Part shown: positions 1 through 8,274 of the stretch, piece after piece
How the letters are laid out: every line of letters starts with the position of its first letter
Position numbering within the stretch: the stretch's first letter is position 1
Assembly: GCF_042684865.1 (NCBI RefSeq)
Contig: NZ_JBHUML010000002.1
Coordinates: 1,364,001-1,428,000 of the forward strand
Reading direction: 5' to 3'
Length of the DNA stretch: 64,000 nucleotides
Source: Salibacterium lacus
Lineage (GTDB): Bacteria; Bacillota; Bacilli; Bacillales; Marinococcaceae
Translations under genes and position numbers: made by a program
The notes under the pieces: generated by a model
Told to the model about the DNA's origin: nothing
The model's database searches: none
What the model saw: the letters and a program-made list of their open reading frames with translations, nothing else

Positions 1-1414
1 TTAACAGCAGCCGTCTGGCAGGTTTTCCATAATGAAACGACGTAAAACGACCGATCCCCCGTATATTCATTCCAACAGCGGCAGCATAACCGGCAAGCGT
101 ACTGAAACTGCCGCCGACCGGTCCCATGTAATACAAAAACAGATAAGCGGTGGCGGCTTTTATGCAAAGTCCGATAAGTAGAGAAGCCACCACGTAACGC
201 TGTCGGTTAATGCCCTGCAGAATCGCTGCCGTCACGGAAAAAATCGAGAAAAACAAGGCAGCCGGAGCGTAATACCTCAGGATATTGCCGCCAAGCTCCA
301 TATCATCTATGCCAAATAACACGGCAAAGGTAGGATAGGATAAAACCATCAGACCGGCCGAAGCCGGCACGGCAAGAAACAAAATGATCTGGTAAGTTTG
401 CGTAATCTGGCGCTGCAGCAGTTCTTTGTTTCCATTTGTAAAAGCATTGGTGATGGCGGGAATCAACGTGACCGACATCGCTGTCGCCAAAGCAACCGGT
501 ATAAGAATAAGCTTGTGCGCCGATCCTGAAAAAGCACCATATGCCCGTTCCGCTTCGCGCTGTGTAAAAGCTTCCGAAGCCGTCAATGCATTGTTGAACG
601 TAAACAGATCCACCATCTGAAACAATGGGATGGCAAGACCTACAAAAGAAAGAGGCAGCGCGTAAGCAAGCAGCTCTTTGTACATCGAAGGTAATGAGAT
701 ATTGTAATCCACTGTACTCTGCGCTGCTTCCTGCTCGAGGTGGCGGCGCCGCTTTTTCCAATAAATAATCAGAACAAGCAGAGAGCCAAGACCGCCCACA
801 AACGCGCCGAATGTAGCAAATCCGACCGCTGTACCACGCTCTCCACCAAAGATATGCAGCACAGCAAAAGCCATGGATAAAATAAAGGTGATGCGGACAA
901 CCTGCTCCACCACCTGGGAGGCCGCCGTCGGCCCCATTGACTGAAAACCCTGAAAGTAACCGCGGATAATAGACATGACAGGTACTAAAAGAAGCGCCGT
1001 ACTGACCATTCTTATAGTGAAAATGACAGATGACATGTCATTACCGCCGATCGCGTCCGGACTGGGGATAATCCACCCTGCGATAACCGGAGCCATGAAA
1101 AATAAGCCGAGAAACGCAGCCACTCCGGTCAAACTCATAATAACCAGTCCGGACTGGAACAGACGTCGTCCCGTCCGGTAATCTCCGAGCGCGTTGTATT
1201 TGGAAACAAATTTGGATACCGCCATCGGTACACCAAGCGTAGCGAGGCTCAACAAAATCGTGTAGGGCTGATAGCCGTACTGATAAAGAGCCATCCCCTG
1301 CTGCCCGACGAGGGCAACAAAAGGAAACACAAAGATCATCCCAAGAAACTTGGATGAAAACTGGGCCAGCGACAGGATCATCGTGCCCCGTAAAAATTTA
1401 TTAGAATCGGGCAT
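1..1414 (-). CDS. ytgP: Lipid II flippase-like polysaccharide transport protein, MATE/PST superfamily (partial)
   Basis: The gene starts at an ATG whose complement is 1412-1414 and runs off the left edge, so only about 471 residues are visible; family members are usually 520-550 residues. The translation begins MPDSNKFLRGTMILSLAQ and continues as repeated hydrophobic segments separated by short basic loops, including the region GVPMAVSKFVSKYNALGDY typical of the SpoVB/YtgP/MurJ-like group. B. subtilis YtgP (also called MurJ or Amj-redundant flippase) moves lipid-linked peptidoglycan precursor across the membrane. The assignment to YtgP rather than a SpoVB paralog rests on the neighbouring ytfP and leuS, which follow the B. 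subtilis order. Transcribed leftward. Confidence 0.85.
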   Translation of the reverse strand, partial: MPDSNKFLRGTMILSLAQFSSKFLGMIFVFPFVALVGQQGMALYQYGYQPYTILLSLATLGVPMAVSKFVSKYNALGDYRTGRRLFQSGLVIMSLTGVAAFLGLFFMAPVIAGWIIPSPDAIGGNDMSSVIFTIRMVSTALLLVPVMSIIRGYFQGFQSMGPTAASQVVEQVVRITFILSMAFAVLHIFGGERGTAVGFATFGAFVGGLGSLLVLIIYWKKRRRHLEQEAAQSTVDYNISLPSMYKELLAYALPLSFVGLAIPLFQMVDLFTFNNALTASEAFTQREAERAYGAFSGSAHKLILIPVALATAMSVTLIPAITNAFTNGNKELLQRQITQTYQIILFLAVPASAGLMVLSYPTFAVLFGIDDMELGGNILRYYAPAALFFSIFSVTAAILQGINRQRYVVASLLIGLCIKAATAYLFLYYMGPVGGSFSTLAGYAAAVGMNIRGIGRFTSFHYGKPARRLLL

Positions 1415-1480
1415 GGTTTCCACTCCAATTGTCAGTGCTGAAGGTATATATCACTCGACATTTTACCACAATCTGCATAG

Positions 1481-1894
1481 TTACACTTCTGTTGTATCGG
1501 TGATACCCTTCACATACATGGAACGTCTGCGTGGACCATCAAATTCGCAGAAATAAATGCCCTGCCATGTGCCGAGCACAATCTTTCCCTTTTCTACAAT
1601 CAGTGTCTGCTGGGTGCCGACAGTGGACGCTTTTAGATGGGAAGCCGAATTGCCTTCACCGTGCTGGTACTTCGGATGGTTCCACGGATACACCTCATCA
1701 AGCTTCATAAGCATGTCATGCAACACGTCCGGATCTGCGTTTTCATTAACCGTAATACCTGCGGTTGTGTGCGGGCAGTAAACGACAAGGATACCGTTTT
1801 GCATCTTTTGTTTATGCACCCACTGCTGTATGTCTTCTGTCACATCCACCATCTCGTCATGCTGTGATGTAGAAACGGTCATTTTTTCAAGCAT
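1481..1894 (-). CDS. YjbQ/UPF0047 family protein
   Basis: A 137-residue protein of the YjbQ (UPF0047) family. The recognisable core is VVYCPHTTAGITVNENAD followed by a histidine cluster (YPWNHPKYQHGEGNSASHLKA) and a C-terminal GTWQGIYFCEFDGPR. Family members are small trimeric metal-binding-like proteins; E. coli YjbQ has weak thiamin phosphate synthase activity, but the physiological role is unsettled. Start chosen at the ATG preceded by GGAGGG seven bases upstream; an internal ATG (MTVST) lies four codons later. It lies between ytgP and the divergently transcribed ytfP and appears to be a single gene. Confidence 0.85.
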   Translation of the reverse strand: MLEKMTVSTSQHDEMVDVTEDIQQWVHKQKMQNGILVVYCPHTTAGITVNENADPDVLHDMLMKLDEVYPWNHPKYQHGEGNSASHLKASTVGTQQTLIVEKGKIVLGTWQGIYFCEFDGPRRRSMYVKGITDTTEV

Positions 1895-1914
1895 TCAACA
1901 CCCTCCTTCAGGCT

Positions 1915-1943
1915 TTGACAATCTCTTTCTTTCTGTATAACCT
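1915..1943 (+). promoter_or_regulatory. Possible promoter for ytfP
   Basis: TTGACA at 1915-1920 is a perfect -35 hexamer. The best -10 candidates are TATAAC (spacer 15) or TAACCT (spacer 17), neither ideal, so the call is tentative. It lies about 50 bases upstream of the ytfP start. Confidence 0.35.
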
Positions 1944-1990
1944 TAGCGTATCATTTATAGTAGAACTGATTAAATAAGGCGGGAATAAAC

Positions 1991-3265
1991 ATGACGTATC
2001 ATACAATTATCATCGGAGGCGGACCGGCTGGTTTAATGGCAGCTGTGGCTGCCGCACAACACGGCGCCCGTGTCCTCATCGTTGATAAAGGAAAAAAACT
2101 CGGGCGCAAGCTTGCCATCTCCGGCGGCGGACGCTGTAATGTAACCAACCGGATGGAACAGAGAGAATTGATTGAACACATTCCGGGAAACGGCCGCTTT
2201 ATGCACAGTCCCTTTTCGATTTTTAATAATGAAGACATTATCACCTTCTTCGAAAACCTGGGGATTGAGTTGAAAGAAGAAGACATGGGCCGGATGTTTC
2301 CGGTCAATGACAAAGCCATGACCGTCGTGCAGACTCTGCTTCAGAAAATAAAAGAACTCGGGGTTGACACCCGGCTTCAGACGAAAGTGGATTCTCTTAC
2401 CTTTGAAGACGGCCGCGTAACGGGGCTGAAGCTTGATAACGGGGAAACACTCGAAGCCGGAAGCGTCATTGTTGCAACCGGCGGGAAATCAGTTCCCAAT
2501 ACCGGAAGCACCGGCGACGGATACCCTTGGGCCGAAGCAGCCGGCCATACGATCACGGAACTGTACCCAACCGAGGTCCCCATCACATCGGCGGCCTCTT
2601 TTATTCAGGAAAAAACGCTCCAGGGGCTTTCCCTGTCCAATGTCGCGCTCACTGTCTACACTCCGAAAGGAAAGAAAATAAAAACCCACCGCGGAGACAT
2701 GATTTTCACGCATTTCGGCATTTCCGGCCCTATTGTGCTCCGGTGCAGCCAGTACGTTGTCAAAGCTCTAAAAAAACATGAAACAGGCACTATTCCGATG
2801 GGGCTTTCTCTATATCCGGACACCAACGTCGAAACGATGTTCCAGAATCTTGCCGAAACTAAAAAGCAGGACGGCGCTAAAGCGGCCAAAAATGCATTAA
2901 AACATGTTGCCCAGGAGCGTCTTCTCGCTTTCTTTCTGGAGCGCTGCAGTATACCGGAGTCCAAGCCGCTGCAGGAGGTGTCCAATGATGCTCTGCGCCG
3001 CCTTTCCCAAGTCTTAACGGAGTTCCGGTTTGATGTTAACGGCACCTTGTCCATTGAAGATGCATTTGTCACCGGTGGAGGCATTTCCATTAAGGAAATC
3101 CAGCCGAAACGGATGGAATCCAAAATGACCAGCGGCCTCTTTTTCTGCGGTGAAATTCTTGATATCCACGCTTATACCGGCGGGTTTAACATCACCGTCG
3201 CCTTCTCCACCGGCTATACGGCCGGACAGGCAGCGGCAGAAACAGCAGGAGCACATTCTTTTTAA
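1991..3265 (+). CDS. ytfP: HI0933-family NAD(P)/FAD-dependent oxidoreductase (YtfP)
   Basis: A 424-residue flavoprotein. The N-terminus carries a dinucleotide-binding fold (IIGGGPAGLMAAVAAAQHG, then VLIVDKG at the end of strand 2), the family signature SGGGRCNVTN around residue 45, GGKSVPNTGSTGDGY near residue 165, and a C-terminal FCGEILDIHAYTGGFNI that contributes to FAD binding. This is COG2081 (HI0933, BaiN-like), whose cellular reaction is mostly unknown; some members are annotated as aminoacetone oxidase or flavin-dependent reductases. The ribosome binding site is weak (AGGCGGG). Transcription ends in a bidirectional terminator shared with leuS. Confidence 0.88.
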   Translation: MTYHTIIIGGGPAGLMAAVAAAQHGARVLIVDKGKKLGRKLAISGGGRCNVTNRMEQRELIEHIPGNGRFMHSPFSIFNNEDIITFFENLGIELKEEDMGRMFPVNDKAMTVVQTLLQKIKELGVDTRLQTKVDSLTFEDGRVTGLKLDNGETLEAGSVIVATGGKSVPNTGSTGDGYPWAEAAGHTITELYPTEVPITSAASFIQEKTLQGLSLSNVALTVYTPKGKKIKTHRGDMIFTHFGISGPIVLRCSQYVVKALKKHETGTIPMGLSLYPDTNVETMFQNLAETKKQDGAKAAKNALKHVAQERLLAFFLERCSIPESKPLQEVSNDALRRLSQVLTEFRFDVNGTLSIEDAFVTGGGISIKEIQPKRMESKMTSGLFFCGEILDIHAYTGGFNITVAFSTGYTAGQAAAETAGAHSF

Positions 3266-3286
3266 GGAAACAGCCTCCATGCAAAG

Positions 3287-3329
3287 AAGAGCAGCCGTTC
3301 CTCTGCCGCAGAGGAACGGCTGCTCTTTT
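3287..3329. terminator. Bidirectional terminator between ytfP and leuS
   Basis: A long near-perfect hairpin (AGAGCAGCCGTTCCTCTG paired with its complement around a CCGC loop) followed by TTTT on the plus strand and a pyrimidine run on the minus strand. It lies between the convergent stop codons. Confidence 0.85.
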
Positions 3330-5751
3330 AACCGGCTGCGACTATATTAACGAGTCTTCCCGGGATCGCAATGACTTTGCGGATGGTCTTCCCTTCAATT
3401 TCTTCGCTGATCTTTTCGTCTTCTCTGGCAATGGTTTCAAGCTGCTCTTCATCAGCGTCTTTCGGTACAACCGCTTTGGAGCGTACTTTGCCATTAATCT
3501 GAAGTACGATTTCCACCTCATCTTCCACAAGCATGTTCTCGTCATACGACGGCCACGGCTCATAGGCAATGGTTCCTTCATGACCGAGAAGCTCCCATAT
3601 TTCTTCGGCAAGGTGCGGAGCTACTGGAGCCAGCAGCTTGATAAAGCCTTCCATAAACGGTCTCGGGAGCGTTTCCTGTTTATAGGCCTCATTCATAAAC
3701 ACCATCAGCTGACTGATGCCGGTATTGAAGCGGAGATGGGAAAATTCTTCCGTCACCTTATACACTGTCTTATGATACGTGCGTTCAAAATCTTCGGTCC
3801 CGCCGCTTTCGGTTACGGCTTCGGACAGGGCCTGTTTTTCATCAGTGAATATCCGCCACACCCGGTCCAGAAAACGACGGGCGCCGTCCAGTCCGTTTTC
3901 CGACCAGGCCACGGCAGCCTCAAGCGGCCCCATGAACATTTCATAAAGACGAAGAGTGTCGGCTCCGTGGGTTTTAATAATATCATCCGGATTGACAACG
4001 TTGCCTTTGGATTTACTCATCTTCTCATTGTTCTCCCCAAGGATCATCCCCTGGTTGTAGAGACGCTGAAACGGCTCTTTTGTCGGCACCACGCCGATGT
4101 CATACAGTACTTTGTGCCAAAAGCGGGCGTAAAGCAGGTGCAGTACGGCATGCTCGGCGCCGCCGACATAAATGTCAACCGGAAGCCATTGTTTCAGTTT
4201 TTCTTCATCCGCAAGTTTTTCATCGTTGTCCGGATCGATAAAACGAAGGTAGTACCAGCAGCTTCCCGCCCACTGAGGCATGGTGTTTGTCTCGCGGCGT
4301 CCTTTCATACCGGTAGCAGGATCCGTAACTTCCAGCCAATCCGCTGCATTGGCAAGCGGGGATTCTCCGTTGCCTGACGGCTTGAATTCTTCCAGCTCCG
4401 GCAGTTCCAGAGGAAGTTCATCTTCGGGCACCGGTGTGAGAGAACCGTCTTCCCAGTGAATCATCGGGATAGGTTCTCCCCAGTAGCGCTGACGGCTGAA
4501 GAGCCAGTCACGAAGACGGTAGGTCACTTCTTTTTTCCCTTTACCTTCCTGTTCAAGACGTTCCGTCATGGTTGAAATGGCTTCTTCTGTATGAAGACCG
4601 TTCAGAAACCGGGAATTGATGTGCGGGCCATCCCCTTCATAAGCTTCTTCATCCATATTGCCGCCTTCTACGACTTCCACTATAGGAAGGTCGAACGCAC
4701 TCGCAAATTCATAATCACGCTGATCATGGCCCGGCACTGCCATAACAGCCCCGCTTCCGTAACTGGCGAGAACGTAGTCGGCTGTATAAATCGGCAGCCT
4801 TTCATCATTGACCGGATTGATGGCATAAGCACCGGTGAACACCCCTGTTTTATCTTTTTGCAGTTCGGTCCGTTCCAGGTCACTTTTTGTGCCTACTGCC
4901 TGTTTATAAGCTTCTACTGATTGTTTCTGTTCATCAGTCGTGATTTCCTGAATCAGCTCATGCTCCGGGGCCATGACGCAGTAGGTAGCACCAAATAACG
5001 TATCAGGCCGGGTCGTAAAAGCGGTAAATATATGATCATGGCCATCAATGTCAAAATAGACTTCCGCCCCTTCCGAGCGGCCGATCCAGTTCCGCTGCAT
5101 ATCTTTCACGCTCTCCGGCCAGTCGAGCTCCTCCAGATCTTCAAGGAGACGGTCGGCATAATCGGTGATTTTGAGCATCCATTGTTTCATTGGTCTGCGT
5201 TCAACCGGATGATCGCCCCGCTCACTGCGGCCGTCGATCACTTCTTCATTGGCGAGCACCGTCCCAAGTGCCGGACACCAGTTCACTGCCACTTCATCGA
5301 CATAAGCCAGTCCCTTTTTGTAAAGCTGAATAAAAATCCACTGCGTCCATTTATAGTACGACGGATCCGTTGTATTAATTTCACGATCCCAGTCGTAGGA
5401 AAATCCGAGAGCTTTAATCTGGCGTTTGAATGTTTCAATGTTGGCCTGGGTGAAGTCCCCGGGGTTTTTTCCGGTATCCAGAGCAAACTGTTCTGCCGGA
5501 AGACCAAACGCGTCCCATCCCATCGGATGAAGTACCTCATACCCCTGCATCCGTTTCATGCGGGAAATAATATCAGTCGCGGTATATCCTTCCGGATGTC
5601 CGACGTGCAGACCTGCGCCTGATGGATACGGAAACATATCCAGTGCATAAAATTTGCTGCCTGCTTCCGGATAATCCGGTGTTTTGAAAATGTGATTATT
5701 TTCCCAGTACTGCTGCCATTTCTTTTCGATATCCTGGTGGGGAAAAGCCAT
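3328..5751 (-). CDS. leuS: Leucyl-tRNA synthetase
   Basis: An 807-residue class Ia aminoacyl-tRNA synthetase that charges tRNA-Leu. Visible signatures are the HIGH-type motif HVGH at residues 49-52, the CP1 editing domain with the TTRPDTLFGAT region, the YYLRFIDPDN segment and KMSKS near residue 576 (NNEKMSKSKGN), followed by the anticodon-binding and C-terminal domains (VEIVLQINGKVR). Length is normal for the bacterial enzyme. The start has a strong ribosome binding site (AAAGGAGGT). The upstream leader carries a promoter, a short leucine-containing open frame and a terminator, described separately, so transcription attenuation is likely. Confidence 0.98.
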   Translation of the reverse strand: MAFPHQDIEKKWQQYWENNHIFKTPDYPEAGSKFYALDMFPYPSGAGLHVGHPEGYTATDIISRMKRMQGYEVLHPMGWDAFGLPAEQFALDTGKNPGDFTQANIETFKRQIKALGFSYDWDREINTTDPSYYKWTQWIFIQLYKKGLAYVDEVAVNWCPALGTVLANEEVIDGRSERGDHPVERRPMKQWMLKITDYADRLLEDLEELDWPESVKDMQRNWIGRSEGAEVYFDIDGHDHIFTAFTTRPDTLFGATYCVMAPEHELIQEITTDEQKQSVEAYKQAVGTKSDLERTELQKDKTGVFTGAYAINPVNDERLPIYTADYVLASYGSGAVMAVPGHDQRDYEFASAFDLPIVEVVEGGNMDEEAYEGDGPHINSRFLNGLHTEEAISTMTERLEQEGKGKKEVTYRLRDWLFSRQRYWGEPIPMIHWEDGSLTPVPEDELPLELPELEEFKPSGNGESPLANAADWLEVTDPATGMKGRRETNTMPQWAGSCWYYLRFIDPDNDEKLADEEKLKQWLPVDIYVGGAEHAVLHLLYARFWHKVLYDIGVVPTKEPFQRLYNQGMILGENNEKMSKSKGNVVNPDDIIKTHGADTLRLYEMFMGPLEAAVAWSENGLDGARRFLDRVWRIFTDEKQALSEAVTESGGTEDFERTYHKTVYKVTEEFSHLRFNTGISQLMVFMNEAYKQETLPRPFMEGFIKLLAPVAPHLAEEIWELLGHEGTIAYEPWPSYDENMLVEDEVEIVLQINGKVRSKAVVPKDADEEQLETIAREDEKISEEIEGKTIRKVIAIPGRLVNIVAAG

Positions 5752-5808
5752 TGTGTATGTACCTCCTTTAATTTCCTTTATGTTCTATTTGACCCGCGTG
5801 TGGATTCA

Positions 5809-5855
5809 TTAAAAACCTCCCGCCCCCTACCTGCTTCCTATAGGGACGAGAGGTT
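5809..5855 (-). terminator. Intrinsic terminator inside the leuS leader (putative attenuator)
   Basis: On the minus strand AACCTCTCGTCCC pairs completely, allowing G-U pairs, with GGGGGCGGGAGGTT, and the stem is followed directly by TTTTT. It lies between the leuS promoter (5935-5963) and the leuS start, so read-through must be regulated for leuS to be expressed. The arm sequence resembles T-box terminators, but no canonical T-box antitermination sequence (GGGTGGNACCGCG type) is visible in the roughly 120 bases upstream. Confidence 0.75.
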
Positions 5856-5885
5856 GTTTTTTCTACTGCTGTTCCCTGTCAACAT
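5838..5885 (-). CDS. Putative leuS leader peptide (15 aa)
   Basis: A minimal open frame starting at the ATG at 5885 encodes MLTGNSSRKNNLSSL and stops with TAG at 5838-5840. Three of its fifteen residues are leucine, and the two last leucine codons (CTC, CTA) and the stop lie in the 5' arm and loop of the leader terminator, so a ribosome translating or stalled there would mask the terminator stem. The possible ribosome binding site (AGGA) is only three bases from the ATG, which weakens the case. No homolog is known to me; treat as a hypothesis. Confidence 0.3.
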   Translation of the reverse strand: MLTGNSSRKNNLSSL

Positions 5886-5934
5886 TCTTCCTATATAAGT
5901 GAAGCGCTTTTGCGGGGGCTTTTTAATACTTGGT

Positions 5935-5963
5935 ATTTTATGAACTTCCATCCCGTCTGTCAA
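5935..5963 (-). promoter_or_regulatory. leuS promoter
   Basis: On the minus strand a perfect TTGACA is followed by a 17-base spacer and TAAAAT. Initiation would be near 5928, giving a leader of about 175 bases in front of leuS. The match to the SigA consensus is strong. Confidence 0.75.
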
Positions 5964-6137
5964 TATTGGTCAGGACACATAGTCCAAACCACGTCAATTA
6001 ACAACATATTACCTATCTTACCATATTACACGCCCGTCTTGAAGAAGGCAAACGGGACCGTATTGGTGTCTGTTTGGATGTTTTCATAAATCATGCTAAA
6101 ATACAAAAGTATAGCGTGTAGAAGGAGAGATTCAATC

Positions 6138-7109
6138 ATGACGCTGAATGAACAGGACCAATCCCCCTTGAAGTGGGGAGAAAAACGTTATCATACATGG
6201 AATCATCACCTGCGCAGTCATTTCGGTGAAAAGATTTTTAAAATTCCTCTCGATGGAGGCTTTACGTGCCCAAACCGGGACGGCAAAGCAGCGTCGGGCG
6301 GCTGCACCTTCTGTTCGGCCCGGGGATCCGGAGATTTCGCAGGTGACCGGCGTGATGATCTGGTAAAACAGTTTCACGAGATCAAAGACCGGATGCACAA
6401 AAAATGGAAAAACGGAAAGTATATCGGTTACTTTCAGGCATTCAGCAATACGTATGCCCCCGTGGAAGAGCTTCGTGACATGTTTGAAGTTATTCTTGAA
6501 CAGGACGGGGTTGTCGGTCTCGCCATAGCGACCAGACCTGACTGCCTGCCCGATGATGTCGTCGAATACCTGGCTGAACTGAACGAACGCACCCACCTCT
6601 GGGTTGAACTCGGCCTGCAGACCGTTCACGAAAGTACCGCCGACCTTATTAACCGGGCCCACGACTTTGAATGCTATAAAGAAGGAGTGAACAAACTCCG
6701 CGCCCACGGCATCCGCGTCTGTTCCCACATCATTGACGGACTGCCGCAGGAATCCTACGAAATGATGAAGGAAACGGCGGCTGAAGTGGCAAAACTCGAT
6801 GTACAAGGCATTAAAATCCACCTGCTGCATCTGCTGAAACACACCCCGATGGTTCATCAATATGAGCAGGGGCTGCTTGAGTTCATGGACATGGAAGAAT
6901 ACGTGAATCTTGTCGTTGACCAGATTGAACTGCTTCCGCCTGACATGGTCATTCACCGCTTGACCGGGGACGGCCCTGCCGACCTGCTGATCGGGCCGAT
7001 GTGGAGCCTGAACAAATGGGAAGTTCTAAATGCCATCGATGCGGAACTTGAGCGCCGTAACAGCTGGCAGGGAAAATATCACCAGCCGGAGGCAGCCCTT
7101 TCACGATGA
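6138..7109 (+). CDS. ytqA: Radical SAM protein YtqA (MnmL-type tRNA modification)
   Basis: A 323-residue radical SAM enzyme of the TIGR01212 family. The three cysteines expected to hold the 4Fe-4S cluster are C44, C56 and C59 in TCPNRDGKAASGGCTFC, a spacing special to this family. A later part (HLWVELGLQTVHESTADLINRAH) is the conserved barrel strand. In Gram-positive bacteria YtqA (MnmL) has been linked to turning carboxymethylaminomethyl-uridine at tRNA position 34 into the aminomethyl form, with YtqB (MnmM) adding the methyl group. The start at 6138 was chosen because GGAGAG lies eight bases upstream; an upstream in-frame ATG at 6093 has no such site. It overlaps ytqB by four bases (ATGA), so the two are translationally coupled. 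Confidence 0.9.
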   Translation: MTLNEQDQSPLKWGEKRYHTWNHHLRSHFGEKIFKIPLDGGFTCPNRDGKAASGGCTFCSARGSGDFAGDRRDDLVKQFHEIKDRMHKKWKNGKYIGYFQAFSNTYAPVEELRDMFEVILEQDGVVGLAIATRPDCLPDDVVEYLAELNERTHLWVELGLQTVHESTADLINRAHDFECYKEGVNKLRAHGIRVCSHIIDGLPQESYEMMKETAAEVAKLDVQGIKIHLLHLLKHTPMVHQYEQGLLEFMDMEEYVNLVVDQIELLPPDMVIHRLTGDGPADLLIGPMWSLNKWEVLNAIDAELERRNSWQGKYHQPEAALSR

Positions 7110-7684
7110 CAATGCCCGATGTGCTGACATTTGCCAAAGAATGGATGGAGAGGGTGCTCGAAAACGGAGATACAGCCATTGACGCCACCGCAGGCACCGG
7201 GCGGGACACCCTTCATCTTGCACATTGCGTCGGCAGCGGCGGACATGTATTCAGTTTTGATATTCAGACAGAGGCACTGGAACAAACAAAACAACGCCTT
7301 GACAAACATCTTCTCTATGAGCGGACAACCCTTATAAACAAAGGTCATGAGCACGCAGCGGCACAGATCCCTGCGGACCACCGGAAAAAACTGAAAGCAG
7401 CCGTCTTTAACCTCGGTTATCTTCCCGGGGGTAATAAAACAATCACCACCCGGACGGAAACGACGATACAAGCCATCTCACAGCTGCTGGATATCATAAA
7501 ACCCGGAGGTCTTCTTTTTGTCGTCGTGTATCCGGGACATCCCGAAGGCAGAATGGAAAAAGATAAACTCGAAGAATACGCTGCCGCCCTGCCTCAAAGA
7601 GATATACAGGTGCTGCGCTATGAATTTATGAATCAAGTGAATCATCCCCCATTTTTATTCATTTTTGATAAAAGACAGGAGTGA
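7106..7684 (+). CDS. ytqB: SAM-dependent tRNA methyltransferase YtqB (MnmM)
   Basis: A 192-residue class I methyltransferase. Motif I is AIDATAGTGRDTLHLA near residue 25 and the acidic end of strand 2 is FSFDIQ. NLGYLPGGNK near residue 115 matches the motif IV of this family. B. subtilis YtqB (MnmM) methylates 5-aminomethyl-uridine at the wobble base of tRNA; the family was previously called putative rRNA methylase. The ATG start overlaps the ytqA stop and the genes are cotranscribed. The carbonic anhydrase gene follows after six bases, so all three may share a transcript. Confidence 0.9.
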   Translation: MTMPDVLTFAKEWMERVLENGDTAIDATAGTGRDTLHLAHCVGSGGHVFSFDIQTEALEQTKQRLDKHLLYERTTLINKGHEHAAAQIPADHRKKLKAAVFNLGYLPGGNKTITTRTETTIQAISQLLDIIKPGGLLFVVVYPGHPEGRMEKDKLEEYAAALPQRDIQVLRYEFMNQVNHPPFLFIFDKRQE

Positions 7685-7690
7685 GTATAT

Positions 7691-8257
7691 ATGACAATCA
7701 TTGATTCCATGCTTTCTTTTAATGAAAAATTTGTAGAAGGAAAAGAGTACGAACCCTTACAGACGTCCAAGTTTCCGGATAAGAAAATTGTTATTTTGAC
7801 GTGTATGGACACTCGGCTCGTTGAGCTGCTCCCCAGAGCATTAAATCTGAAAAACGGCGATGCCAAAATCATTAAGAATGCCGGGGCCATGGTAACAGAC
7901 CCTTATGACAGTATCATGCGCAGCATCATTGTCGCCCTTTATGCCCTAAAAGCCGACGAAGTGGCTGTGATCGGGCATTACGGATGCGGCATGACCGGTT
8001 TAACGTCGGATGATATTTTCAGCCAGGCAGAGTCCCGCGGCGCCGATACAAGCCGGCTCCAGGAAGCAGCCTACGCCGGGGTGGATCTGGACAAATGGAT
8101 GCATGGGTTCACAGACGTCGAAGAGAATGTCAGAAACAGTGCCGGTATCATCCGGAACCACCCTCTCCTTCCGGCAGATACTCCGGTCCACGGGCTGGCC
8201 ATCTCCCCCGAAACAGGAGAGCTCACCGTTATTGAAAAAGCAGCCGCTTCCTCGTGA
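7691..8257 (+). CDS. ytiB: Beta-class carbonic anhydrase
   Basis: A 188-residue beta-carbonic anhydrase that interconverts CO2 and bicarbonate in the cytoplasm. Zinc ligands are visible as C38 and the D40-R42 dyad in LTCMDTRL, and H96 and C99 in VIGHYGCGM. The length fits the short YtiB subgroup. AGGAGTG precedes the ATG. It directly follows ytqB and ends in an intrinsic terminator. B. subtilis ytiB is the closest named relative; gene position supports this. Confidence 0.92.
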   Translation: MTIIDSMLSFNEKFVEGKEYEPLQTSKFPDKKIVILTCMDTRLVELLPRALNLKNGDAKIIKNAGAMVTDPYDSIMRSIIVALYALKADEVAVIGHYGCGMTGLTSDDIFSQAESRGADTSRLQEAAYAGVDLDKWMHGFTDVEENVRNSAGIIRNHPLLPADTPVHGLAISPETGELTVIEKAAASS

Positions 8258-8274
8258 AGCCGCTGCTTTTTTTT
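8238..8274 (+). terminator. Terminator after ytiB
   Basis: AAGCAGCCGCTTC pairs with GAAGCCGCTGCTT (one mismatch) around CTCGT and is followed by eight T. The left arm lies in the last codons of ytiB, and the T-run abuts the convergent ytpB stop. Confidence 0.85.

Noticed and set aside
303..761. Minus-strand open frame of 152 codons at the left edge
   Set aside because: It overlaps the ytgP-like flippase in another frame; the flippase frame is hydrophobic and family-like from its start at 1414 to the window edge.
3580..4377. Long antisense open frames within leuS (also 5032-5622)
   Set aside because: They mirror the high-GC third codon positions of leuS, lack ribosome binding sites and have no protein-family features. 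leuS itself is unambiguous.
5752..5934. T-box riboswitch upstream of leuS
   Set aside because: The terminator resembles T-box terminators, but no GGGTGGNACCGCG-type sequence, Stem I specifier loop or AGTA bulge could be found, and the leader is short.
6132..6956. 274-codon antisense frame in ytqA
   Set aside because: A shadow of the ytqA coding frame; the radical SAM motifs are on the plus strand.
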